Source: a bacterium
GTDB lineage: Bacteria; Patescibacteriota; Patescibacteriia; Magasanikbacterales; GWA2-37-8
Assembly: GCA_021790135.1 (NCBI GenBank)
Contig: JAJYIJ010000052.1
Coordinates: 1-7,065 of the forward strand
Length of the DNA: 7,065 nucleotides
Reading direction: 5' to 3'
Within the stretch, counting starts at the first letter, position 1, and every line of letters starts with the position of its first letter. Made by a program: the position numbers and the translations under genes. The notes beneath the pieces are model-generated. The model was not told the DNA's origin and ran no database searches. It saw only the letters and a list, made by a program, of their open reading frames with translations. This document shows, one piece after another, positions 1-5,324 of the stretch.

Positions 1-870
1 ACGACGAGCGGTACAGCGACAATTACCGTCTGCTCAGCGGCATCCGGCAACTTATGTGGTACGTTGACGGCCAACAACGGCGTGGCGGCAGCAGCTTCTT
101 CGTTGTCTCTCAGCCAGACGAATGTTTCTTTGACTGTCGGCCAGAGCACCACGATTACCGCAACCAATGGAACAATTTTTTCCGCTTCCAGCAATTCGAG
201 TCTGATTAATGCTACCGCGTCTAATGGTGTCGTCACGCTTACCGGCGAAAGCGTTGGCTCGGCAACAGTCAATATCTGCTCGACCAGCGGCGCTTGCACG
301 CCTGTGAGTGTTGTTGTGTCGGCCGCCGCCACAGCATCAACTTCCCAAAGTTTAGTTTATTTCTGGCAATCGACTATCAAATTAACGGCTGGCGATTCCG
401 CCACCTTGCAATCAAATGATTCTTTCAGTAATTACCAGATTTCAAACTCTGAACCGAGTGTTATTTCTTACTCGGCTAGCGGACAAACACTCACTATTTC
501 CGCCCTGGAATCCGGATCCGCCACTCTTTCCCTGTGTTCGCTCACAAATACCAATAGTTGCGTTTCAATGAATGTGCAGGTGGCAGCGACAGCAGCGAGT
601 CCAGTGGCATCAAGTGTAGCCACACCGGAAGCCACCCCCGTTGCTCCAAGCTATACCTTCAATCAAAACCTGTCTTATGGCTCAGTCGGCGATGATGTGC
701 GCGAATTGCAGAAAATTTTATTCGCTGATGGCTACCTGAAAGTACAACCGACTGGACGTTTTGTCGCGCTCACCCAGGCCGCTGTTGAATTGTATCAAAA
801 AGCCCACGGTATCAATGCAATCGGGGTCGTCGGCCCACAAACACGCGCCGCCTTGAACTCAGGCTCTTAA
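1..870 (+). CDS. Surface protein with Ig-like repeats and C-terminal peptidoglycan-binding domain (5' end missing)
   Basis: The frame is open from base 1 to the TAA at 868-870, so the true start lies left of the window; the TTG at 64 is internal. The visible 289 residues hold the tail of one Ig-like beta repeat, two complete repeats (about residues 34-110 and 113-199), an Ala/Pro/Thr/Val-rich linker (about 200-220) and a PG_binding_1-type domain (about 221-287). That domain has the usual pattern of a GDDVRELQ helix, LYQKAHGI and a VVGPQTRAAL ending. Each repeat ends in a strand like SGSATLSLC followed five to seven residues later by a second Cys, which suggests one disulfide per domain. By family knowledge such proteins are exported and anchored to the cell wall through the peptidoglycan-binding domain. 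The ligand or partner of the repeats is unknown. The next gene starts 16 bases downstream and is probably cotranscribed. The domain call is firm; the biological role is open. Confidence 0.85.
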   Translation, partial: TTSGTATITVCSAASGNLCGTLTANNGVAAAASSLSLSQTNVSLTVGQSTTITATNGTIFSASSNSSLINATASNGVVTLTGESVGSATVNICSTSGACTPVSVVVSAAATASTSQSLVYFWQSTIKLTAGDSATLQSNDSFSNYQISNSEPSVISYSASGQTLTISALESGSATLSLCSLTNTNSCVSMNVQVAATAASPVASSVATPEATPVAPSYTFNQNLSYGSVGDDVRELQKILFADGYLKVQPTGRFVALTQAAVELYQKAHGINAIGVVGPQTRAALNSGS

Positions 871-886
871 AAATTAATTTCTTGCT

Positions 887-1390
887 ATGACAAAAACAAA
901 ATTTTTTCAACTTTCTTTCCCAATCTTTTTCTTGGTAGCAATGGGAATATTTCTATCGTTTCAACATGTCAACGCTGCGCCCGTTGCCACCGCCACCACT
1001 GCCAGTGCGCCAGCGATGACGATGCCTGGTGTTGAATACTACTTTAACAATTCCATTACCCCTGACATGCTCACGGCAGCCGGCTATTCTGACGTGACTG
1101 TGCAACCGCCTCTCGCCTCCGATCACTTTGCGCCGCCAGTTTACTACTTCCGTGTTAAAGAAGCTGCACCGGCCAAAGATGGCTGGGGCTCTAACTCCAA
1201 CTTGGTAGCAGTCTTGGTGCGACCAAAACTTTCTCCCGATTGGCAATATAACAATGGCAAAATGGAAGCACGAACAATCGCCGGTCGCACGCAAATCCGC
1301 TTTACCACAGCTAAAAACTATATTGTTGTTACGGGTCCGGATGCTGAAAAAACTACCGCGCTGGCCAATGACTTAAGCCTCCTCTTTTAA
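887..1390 (+). CDS. Predicted secreted protein of unknown function
   Basis: The gene encodes 167 residues. The N terminus is a classical Sec signal: Lys-containing MTKTK, a hydrophobic core at about residues 6-25, and a VNA/A cleavage site near residue 30. An Ala/Thr-rich stretch follows (31-46). The rest is a compact alpha/beta-looking domain with a PGVEYYF segment, an LVAVLVRPKL strand, and a C-terminal YIVVTGPDAEK segment leading into a short helix. The mature part has no Cys and no further membrane segment, so it is probably free or loosely wall-associated. I do not recognise the family. The ATG at 887 is chosen because it gives an intact signal peptide; no Shine-Dalgarno precedes it (upstream sequence is A/T-rich, ending TTGCT). 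It lies 16 bases after the Ig-like/peptidoglycan-binding gene and 21 bases before the DoxX-like gene, which suggests one operon and a cell-envelope role. Confidence 0.75.
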   Translation: MTKTKFFQLSFPIFFLVAMGIFLSFQHVNAAPVATATTASAPAMTMPGVEYYFNNSITPDMLTAAGYSDVTVQPPLASDHFAPPVYYFRVKEAAPAKDGWGSNSNLVAVLVRPKLSPDWQYNNGKMEARTIAGRTQIRFTTAKNYIVVTGPDAEKTTALANDLSLLF

Positions 1391-1411
1391 ATTAGTTCCG
1401 CTTCTGTTCCT

Positions 1412-1807
1412 ATGGAAAATTCTCCCAAAAATTGGAAAAAACTTTTCACCCAAACAACAATTACCAGTTATTTTCTAGGTTTTGTTGTTATTTGGTTTGG
1501 CGTCAATGAAATTTTTTTCCCAACAAATTGGGTTGGATTTGCTCCCTCCTTTTTGGGGTATGGGTCACTCGCCTTGTCCTTAGTGGTCGGCCACGGACTC
1601 ATTCTTACCTTGGCCGGCATTATGCTTGTCCTCGGTTTTTATCGACGTTTGGCCGCACTTGTTTTGGCCATCATTTTTTTAGAAATTATTGTTGATTTAT
1701 TGATCGGACAGATCGCCGGCGACATTATAGTCCGAGATATTGGCTTGTGGGGTATGAGCCTCGCCCTTCTTTTCCCTTCAAAAGTTAGCACAGCAGCGTC
1801 ATCATAA
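1412..1807 (+). CDS. DoxX-like four-helix membrane protein
   Basis: The gene encodes 131 residues with four predicted membrane helices at about 17-36, 55-76, 79-99 and 107-121. The layout and landmarks fit the DoxX-like superfamily: a first helix ending in a GVNEI segment followed by a Pro/Trp loop, an Arg pair (FYRRLAAL) before helix 3, and a polar RDIGLWGMSLALL start to helix 4. Length is normal for small DoxX proteins. Members of the wider family have been linked to quinone-dependent or membrane redox complexes (the archaeal thiosulfate:quinone oxidoreductase subunit gave the name), but most have no proven activity, so function here is not assigned. It sits between the secreted protein and the FMN-binding lipoprotein, which makes a redox role attractive but unproven. 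The start has no Shine-Dalgarno; the bases before ATG are pyrimidine-rich (TTCCT). Confidence 0.7.
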   Translation: MENSPKNWKKLFTQTTITSYFLGFVVIWFGVNEIFFPTNWVGFAPSFLGYGSLALSLVVGHGLILTLAGIMLVLGFYRRLAALVLAIIFLEIIVDLLIGQIAGDIIVRDIGLWGMSLALLFPSKVSTAASS

Positions 1808-1822
1808 TTTTTATTTTTTCGC

Positions 1823-1852
1823 TACTACCAAAAAATGGTAGTAATTATTTTA
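1823..1852 (+). terminator. Possible weak Rho-independent terminator or attenuator after the DoxX-like gene
   Basis: A perfect 8-base inverted repeat, TACTACCA (1823-1830) and TGGTAGTA (1836-1843), flanks an AAAAA loop and is followed by the T-rich ATTATTTTAT. It falls in the 70-base gap between the DoxX-like and lipoprotein genes, the largest gap inside the left block. The stem is only moderately stable and the T-run is broken, so it may reduce rather than stop transcription. It may separate the envelope genes from the lipoprotein/apbE pair. Confidence 0.45.
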
Positions 1853-1877
1853 TCGCTTAATTTTTTATTTAGAACCT

Positions 1878-2336
1878 ATGAGTTCACACCATCACCGACG
1901 AACGAAATTTAATTTCAGTCTTTTTTACATTGCTTCTCTCTTGACGCTTTCCCTAACCCTTACCGGCTGTGGTCCGGCGACAGAACAGACAAACAGCGCT
2001 AATGGCGGCAAGCTAGGCAACTCGCAGGCCGCTTATATCGCCTGCAAAGATGGCACCTACACGGCCACGGGTGATTACTATTCCCCCGGCGGAGCTGAGC
2101 AAATTCAAGTGACAGTCACCTTGAAAAATAACATTATCACAGCCGCCTCTGTCCAGCCGGAAGGCGTCGGTCGGATGTCACAGCGTATGCAAGGAATGTT
2201 CGCGGCAAACTTCGCTCCGCTTGTTATCGGAAAAAATATCAATGATGTGCAGCTTGGAAAAGTTTCCGGTTCTTCTCTTACCGGCCAAGGTTTTAACGAT
2301 GCTCTCAACAAAATCATGACTGAAGCGCAGTCATAA
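1878..2336 (+). CDS. FMN-binding-domain lipoprotein (likely ApbE substrate)
   Basis: The gene encodes 152 residues. The first 30 form a lipoprotein signal: basic HHHRRTK, a hydrophobic core, and the lipobox LTGC with Cys31 as lipidation site. A polar Asn/Gly/Ser linker (about 32-52) leads to a single small FMN_bind domain (about 57-148). It opens with KDGTYTATGDYYSPGG, continues with an IQVTVTLKNNIITAASV beta pair, and ends in VSGSSLTGQGFNDALNKI. The last segment matches the SGAT-type flavinylation motif, in which a Thr or Ser receives FMN through a phosphoester bond; by alignment the acceptor is Ser133. The protein is predicted to be anchored on the outside of the membrane as a one-electron carrier. 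The ATG at 1878 gives the complete signal peptide and lacks a Shine-Dalgarno. apbE follows after 19 bases, strongly supporting a substrate/enzyme pair. What donates and accepts its electrons is not visible. Confidence 0.85.
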   Translation: MSSHHHRRTKFNFSLFYIASLLTLSLTLTGCGPATEQTNSANGGKLGNSQAAYIACKDGTYTATGDYYSPGGAEQIQVTVTLKNNIITAASVQPEGVGRMSQRMQGMFAANFAPLVIGKNINDVQLGKVSGSSLTGQGFNDALNKIMTEAQS

Positions 2337-2355
2337 GTTTTCGTACACGCGCCCT

Positions 2356-3237
2356 ATGCACGCTGACGCCACTTTCCATTTTTATGCCATCGGAACGAAG
2401 TGGCAAATTGATCTTTTTTCAACGCCGCCGAAGCTACATCTCGATTCTCTGAGGGAACGAATTCAACGGCGGGTCGCTATTTTTGAGGAAAACTATTCAC
2501 GCTTCCGCCCAGATTCATTCCTTTCAAAATCAACTCGGCAAAGCGGTAGTTTTTTGTTGCCGGACGATGCCAAACCCCTTTTTGACATTTACCTTAAATT
2601 ATACGAACTTACTGACGGCGCTTTTACTCCGCTTATTGGCGGCACCTTGGAAGATGCCGGTTATAACGCCGACTACACGCTAAAACCCAAACAAAGCATC
2701 TACTCGCCCAAATCATGGAATGAGATACTTGAATATTGCTATCCCCGCTTGACAATTAAGGAGGCATGCACATTGGATTTTGGCGCCGCTGGCAAAGGGT
2801 ATACAATTGATATTGTGTCAGATATGTTGCGTCAGGCCGGTATATCCTTTTTTACGGTTGAAGCCGGTGGCGATATCCGCTTCGACTCGCCCGATCAAAC
2901 GCTTCGCGTTGGCTTGGAACACCCTAAAAAAGCGGGTGAAGAAATTATTGGGGTCGCTACCATCCAAAATCTGAGCATTTGCGGATCAGCCGGCAATCGC
3001 CGTTCGTGGGGCTCTTTCCACCATATTATTAACGCAACGACCCTTCGCTCGCCTACTGACGTTTTGGCGACTTGGGTGGCGGCAAAGGACACCTTGACTG
3101 CTGACGCGCTTGCCACCGCTCTTTTTCTGGTACCTCCCCAGCGTCTGACCAGCACCTTTTCGTTTGAATATGTTATTGTGTATGATAATTTTTCCGCCGA
3201 CATATCACGCGGTTTTCCTGGGGAAATTTTTACCTAA
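2356..3237 (+). CDS. apbE: FAD:protein FMN transferase (ApbE family), no signal peptide
   Basis: The gene encodes 293 residues, a usual length for a short ApbE. ApbE splits FAD and transfers FMN to a Thr/Ser of FMN_bind proteins, using Mg2+. Family landmarks occur in order: SRFRPDS (48-54), TDGAFTPLIGG (86-96), LDFGAAGKGYTID (140-152), EAGGDIRF (169-176), VGLEHP (185-190), ICGSAGNRRSW (208-218), HHIIN (222-226) and TADALATALF (248-257). Asp250 and Thr254 fit the Mg2+-binding pair of the family. The segment after HHIIN reads ATTLRSP where the family usually has DP-x-TG-x-P. No signal peptide is present, and none can be recruited: the frame has no ATG, GTG or TTG between this ATG and the in-frame TGA at 2317-2319. 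The enzyme is therefore predicted to be cytoplasmic. It is translationally close to the lipoprotein gene upstream, its presumed substrate. The start has no Shine-Dalgarno. Confidence 0.92.
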   Translation: MHADATFHFYAIGTKWQIDLFSTPPKLHLDSLRERIQRRVAIFEENYSRFRPDSFLSKSTRQSGSFLLPDDAKPLFDIYLKLYELTDGAFTPLIGGTLEDAGYNADYTLKPKQSIYSPKSWNEILEYCYPRLTIKEACTLDFGAAGKGYTIDIVSDMLRQAGISFFTVEAGGDIRFDSPDQTLRVGLEHPKKAGEEIIGVATIQNLSICGSAGNRRSWGSFHHIINATTLRSPTDVLATWVAAKDTLTADALATALFLVPPQRLTSTFSFEYVIVYDNFSADISRGFPGEIFT

Positions 3238-3244
3238 GACCGAT

Positions 3245-3276
3245 TTGAAAGAAAAATTATTTCTTTAACGTATAGT
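3245..3276 (+). promoter_or_regulatory. Possible promoter with embedded inverted repeat, upstream of the MBL hydrolase gene
   Basis: TATAGT at 3271-3276 is a good -10 hexamer about 40 bases before the start codon. The only -35-like hexamer, TTGAAA at 3245-3250, gives a 20-base spacer, which is long, so the call is weak. A perfect 7-base inverted repeat, AAAGAAA (3248-3254) and TTTCTTT (3260-3266), lies between them. It could be an operator or a poor A/T-rich terminator for apbE. Confidence 0.3.
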
Positions 3277-3299
3277 AGAGGTGAGGTCGGAAACAAACT

Positions 3300-3306
3300 A
3301 GGAGGG
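3300..3306 (+). promoter_or_regulatory. Strong Shine-Dalgarno of the MBL hydrolase gene
   Basis: AGGAGGG lies 10 bases before the ATG at 3317. It fixes the start of the MBL hydrolase and is the only strong Shine-Dalgarno in the window, in contrast to all other intact genes here. Confidence 0.85.
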
Positions 3307-3316
3307 ATATTAACGT

Positions 3317-4195
3317 ATGTCAGATAAAAAAATATTTGGCGGTTCGATGTTACGCATTCTCGGCCGTAATGTATGGGACCTATTCACCCCGATGCAACAA
3401 ATGAAGGCGGAAGCAATTGTCATTCGGGAAGATGAGGTTCGCGTATGGATGGTCGGGCACGCGACAACCCTTATCAATTTTTTTGGGACGACGATTTTGA
3501 CCGATCCTGTACTCAAAAATGCCTTACCATTTCCCCGCCGTTTGGTCGCCCCTGGCTACACGGCTGAGGCATTGCCGACCTTAGATTTTATCGTTGTTTC
3601 TCATGCCCACCTTGATCATTGTAACGTGCCAACGCTGCGACGTCTGGCGGCTAAAACCAAAACACTCGTTTTACCCTCTCACTGCTCCAACATCGTCAAA
3701 GGCATTTCCTTTACTGAGATAAAAGAATTAAACTGGGGCGAACGCCTTACCCAACCAGGGATTGAAATGACGGCTTATCGCGCCGAACACTGGGGCGAAC
3801 GCTGGCCATGGGAGAAGGAGCAAAGCCGCGGTTTCAATTGTTACGTTTTTAAAAAAAATGGTCGCAATATTTTTTTCGGCGGCGATACTGGTTATGGACC
3901 ATTCTTCAAAAGCATTGGGGGACGCCACACTATTGATATTGCCCTGTTGCCAATTAGCGCCTATAAACCCGATATTTTTCGTCGGCATCATATGAATCCA
4001 ATCGAGGCCCACCAAGCCTTTCAGGATTTGAAGAGCGCACACTGCGTTCCGATTCACTGGGGAAGTTTTCGTTTGAGTCTTGAACCAATGGAAGAACCGC
4101 CACAGTTATTTATGCAGCAGGCACGTCAAAACAATCTTCTTAATAAAGTCCATTTGCTTCGGAATGGCCAAAGTTTTTGTCTACAGACAATATAA
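3317..4195 (+). CDS. MBL-fold metallo-hydrolase, NAPE-PLD/RomA/UlaG-like
   Basis: The gene encodes 292 residues of a complete metallo-beta-lactamase-fold protein, with no signal peptide, so cytoplasmic. Metal-binding motifs appear in order: GHATTLINFFGTTILTDP (47-64), HAHLDH (His96, His98, Asp100, His101), AEHW (His158), FFGGDTGYGP (Asp190), and PIHWGSF (His247). The segments HHMNPIEAHQAFQDL (224-238) and RLSLEPMEEPP (252-262) are typical of the branch that includes N-acylphosphatidylethanolamine phospholipase D and bacterial RomA-like proteins. All ligands for a two-metal (usually Zn) site seem present, so it should be an active hydrolase, possibly on a phosphodiester or lactone. The substrate cannot be told from sequence; bacterial members are largely uncharacterised, and a phospholipase D activity should not be assumed. 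The start is fixed by a strong Shine-Dalgarno. It probably forms its own transcription unit, since it has a 79-base gap upstream and clpP has its own promoter downstream. Confidence 0.88.
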   Translation: MSDKKIFGGSMLRILGRNVWDLFTPMQQMKAEAIVIREDEVRVWMVGHATTLINFFGTTILTDPVLKNALPFPRRLVAPGYTAEALPTLDFIVVSHAHLDHCNVPTLRRLAAKTKTLVLPSHCSNIVKGISFTEIKELNWGERLTQPGIEMTAYRAEHWGERWPWEKEQSRGFNCYVFKKNGRNIFFGGDTGYGPFFKSIGGRHTIDIALLPISAYKPDIFRRHHMNPIEAHQAFQDLKSAHCVPIHWGSFRLSLEPMEEPPQLFMQQARQNNLLNKVHLLRNGQSFCLQTI

Positions 4196-4205
4196 TCAGC
4201 TTTGA

Positions 4206-4233
4206 TTGACGAAGTCTGCTGCTATGCTATACT
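4206..4233 (+). promoter_or_regulatory. Extended -10 sigma70-type promoter of clpP
   Basis: TTGACG (4206-4211) and TATACT (4228-4233) are separated by 16 bases, and TGC directly precedes the -10 hexamer, giving an extended -10. Transcription should start near 4240, leaving a leader of about 18 bases with no Shine-Dalgarno before the clpP ATG at 4258. No heat-shock operator such as CIRCE or CtsR is apparent. Confidence 0.7.
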
Positions 4234-4257
4234 AATCTTACTTTAAACTACATTTTT

Positions 4258-4875
4258 ATGAGCAATAAACTCGATTTTCCGGCATCTCTCAATGCCCAAT
4301 ATCTGATTCCTACCGTCGTCGAAAAGACTAACTTCGGTGAACGTGCCTACGACATTTATTCGCGTCTCCTGCAAGACCGGATCATTTTTCTGGGCAGCGA
4401 AATTGATGATGGGGTCGCCAATGTCATCATCGCCCAATTTTTATTTTTAGAAAATCAAAGTCCGGAAAAAGATATCAAGCTGTACATCAATTCACCGGGC
4501 GGATCAGTGACTGCCGGTATGGCTATCTACGACACCATGCAATATATCAAACCAAATGTTTCGACAATTTGCGTTGGTTTGGCGGCCAGTATGGCGGCGG
4601 TATTGCTCGCCGCCGGCGAACCGCATAAACGCTTGGCTTTGCCGAATGCCGAAATCATGATCCATCAAGTGATGGGTGGCATGGAAGGACAGGCCAGCGA
4701 CATCAAAATTCGCGCGGAACGTATTTTACGCATGAAGGATCGCTTGAATAAAGTTCTCGCCGATGCGACCGGAAAGGACATTAAGACTATTGAACGCGAT
4801 ACGGATCGGGATAATTTCATGACGGCTGAAGAAGCGCTGAAGTACGGCCTCATTGATAAAGTCATAAAACCCTAA
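4258..4875 (+). CDS. clpP: ATP-dependent Clp protease proteolytic subunit ClpP
   Basis: The gene encodes 205 residues, the usual length. ClpP forms a barrel of two heptameric rings in the cytoplasm and degrades proteins unfolded by ClpX or ClpC/ClpA. The catalytic triad is intact: Ser111 ([14 protein letters not shown]), His136 (IMIHQ) and Asp185 (TDRDNF). Other hallmarks are [22 protein letters not shown] (given here as landmarks IPTVVE, 17-22, and AYDIYSRLL, 30-38), [17 protein letters not shown] (76-92) and GLIDKVI at the C terminus. About 14 N-terminal residues precede the conserved YLIPTV start of the mature form, resembling the short self-cleaved propeptide of E. coli ClpP. One deviation is HQVMGG in place of the usual HQP-x-GG just after the catalytic His. 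The gene has its own promoter and terminator, so it is monocistronic; no clpX is visible next to it. Confidence 0.97.
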   Translation: MSNKLDFPASLNAQYLIPTVVEKTNFGERAYDIYSRLLQDRIIFLGSEIDDGVANVIIAQFLFLENQSPEKDIKLYINSPGGSVTAGMAIYDTMQYIKPNVSTICVGLAASMAAVLLAAGEPHKRLALPNAEIMIHQVMGGMEGQASDIKIRAERILRMKDRLNKVLADATGKDIKTIERDTDRDNFMTAEEALKYGLIDKVIKP

Positions 4876-4892
4876 TTTCGTCGAAGTAAAAT

Positions 4893-4926
4893 CAGAGTCT
4901 AAAAAGGCTCTGTTTTTGTTTTATTT
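4893..4926 (+). terminator. Rho-independent terminator of clpP
   Basis: CAGAGTC (4893-4899) pairs with GGCTCTG (4906-4912), with one G-T wobble, around a TAAAAA loop, followed at once by TTTTTGTTTTATTTT. It lies 18 bases after the clpP stop and should end the clpP transcript before the next promoter. Confidence 0.88.
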
Positions 4927-4958
4927 TAGCCAAAATTTTATATTCACAACTTATCCCC

Positions 4959-4987
4959 TTGACAAATGTATAGTCTTATAGTACACT
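4959..4987 (+). promoter_or_regulatory. Strong sigma70-type promoter of a non-coding transcript
   Basis: A perfect -35 hexamer TTGACA (4959-4964) is followed after exactly 17 bases by TACACT (4982-4987), which keeps the key first T, second A and last T of the -10. An A/T tract (4932-4944, AAAATTTTATATT) upstream could act as an UP element. Predicted start is near 4993-4995. The second TATAGT at 4977-4982 is too close to the -35 to be used with it. No protein gene follows on this strand. Confidence 0.7.
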
Positions 4988-4992
4988 AATGC

Positions 4993-5304
4993 GTTGACTT
5001 GAAAATTTCAACATGTCTAGACGAATGTCTCAAAGCGCAAAACTTTAGTCGCGTTTGAACCATCTAGATTTTGCTCCGTACCGAACGTTCCGGAAATTCT
5101 TTGACTGGATTTGGGAATGTGGTTACAACGAACGAACGTCGTAGCAACATTCCCGTATCCACGACAAGCATGGAGATGTGTTGCCGGGTAAATCGGCTCC
5201 GGCTCATTTATATCAGTAACACATCTTCTTGGGTGCGGTTTCGGTAGCCTCCGGCTACCACCAATAACAACCTCCGCCACGGCTTCTGCCAGGCGGAGTT
5301 TTTT
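4993..5304 (+). ncRNA. Candidate structured non-coding RNA, about 310 nt, family unknown
   Basis: The stretch between a strong promoter and a strong terminator has no credible protein gene on either strand but many helices. They are TCTAGA 5016-5021 with TCTAGA 5063-5068, enclosing TCAAA-(G bulge)-CGC 5030-5038 with GCGTTTGA 5051-5058. Next is a long near-continuous hairpin at 5113-5154 (GGGAATGT/ACATTCCC outside, TACAACG/CGTCGTA inside, AACGAA loop). It is followed by an 11-pair stem, 5172-5182 with 5218-5228 (AGATGTGTT/AACACATCT core), holding an inner GCCGG/CCGGC, then GGTAGCC-TCC-GGCTACC at 5243-5259, and finally the terminator hairpin. I see no tRNA-like CCA end or T-loop (against tmRNA), no GAGGAAAGTCC (against RNase P RNA), no SRP GGAAG loop, and it is too long for 6S RNA. 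It is convergent with the VanW gene, so it is not a leader for a downstream gene. Existence is inferred; function is unknown. Confidence 0.62.
5272..5304 (+). terminator. Strong Rho-independent terminator of the candidate ncRNA
   Basis: CTCCGCC (5272-5278) pairs with GGCGGAG (5292-5298). Inside, GGC (5281-5283) pairs with GCC (5288-5290) around a TTCT tetraloop, and six T residues follow (5299-5304). The T-run is on the + strand; read on the minus strand the hairpin is followed by GTTGTTATTGG, so it should act poorly on the convergent VanW transcript. Confidence 0.88.
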
Positions 5305-5324
5305 ATAATCAAAAACGATCCAGA

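Noticed and set aside
64..66. TTG as start of the Ig-like/peptidoglycan-binding protein
   Set aside because: The frame is open to base 1, and the upstream codons encode the end of another Ig-like repeat with its Cys pair, so the gene begins outside the window.
953..1294. Minus-strand frame of 113 codons opposite the secreted protein
   Set aside because: It is a shadow of the + strand gene, which has a clear signal peptide; the antisense product is Arg/Cys/His-rich and unlike any family.
3728..4057. Minus-strand frame of 109 codons opposite the MBL hydrolase
   Set aside because: It lies fully inside a gene with all metal-binding motifs conserved, so it is a shadow.
5013..5048. Short + strand frame of 11 codons (ATG at 5013, TAG at 5046) considered as a tmRNA tag or leader peptide
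   Set aside because: It lacks a Shine-Dalgarno, its C terminus (AKL) is not like a proteolysis tag, and the transcript has no tRNA-like ends, so tmRNA is not supported.
5117..5247. Two + strand frames of about 24-25 codons inside the candidate RNA
   Set aside because: Their starts lie within strong stems, no ribosome site precedes them, and the peptides look random.
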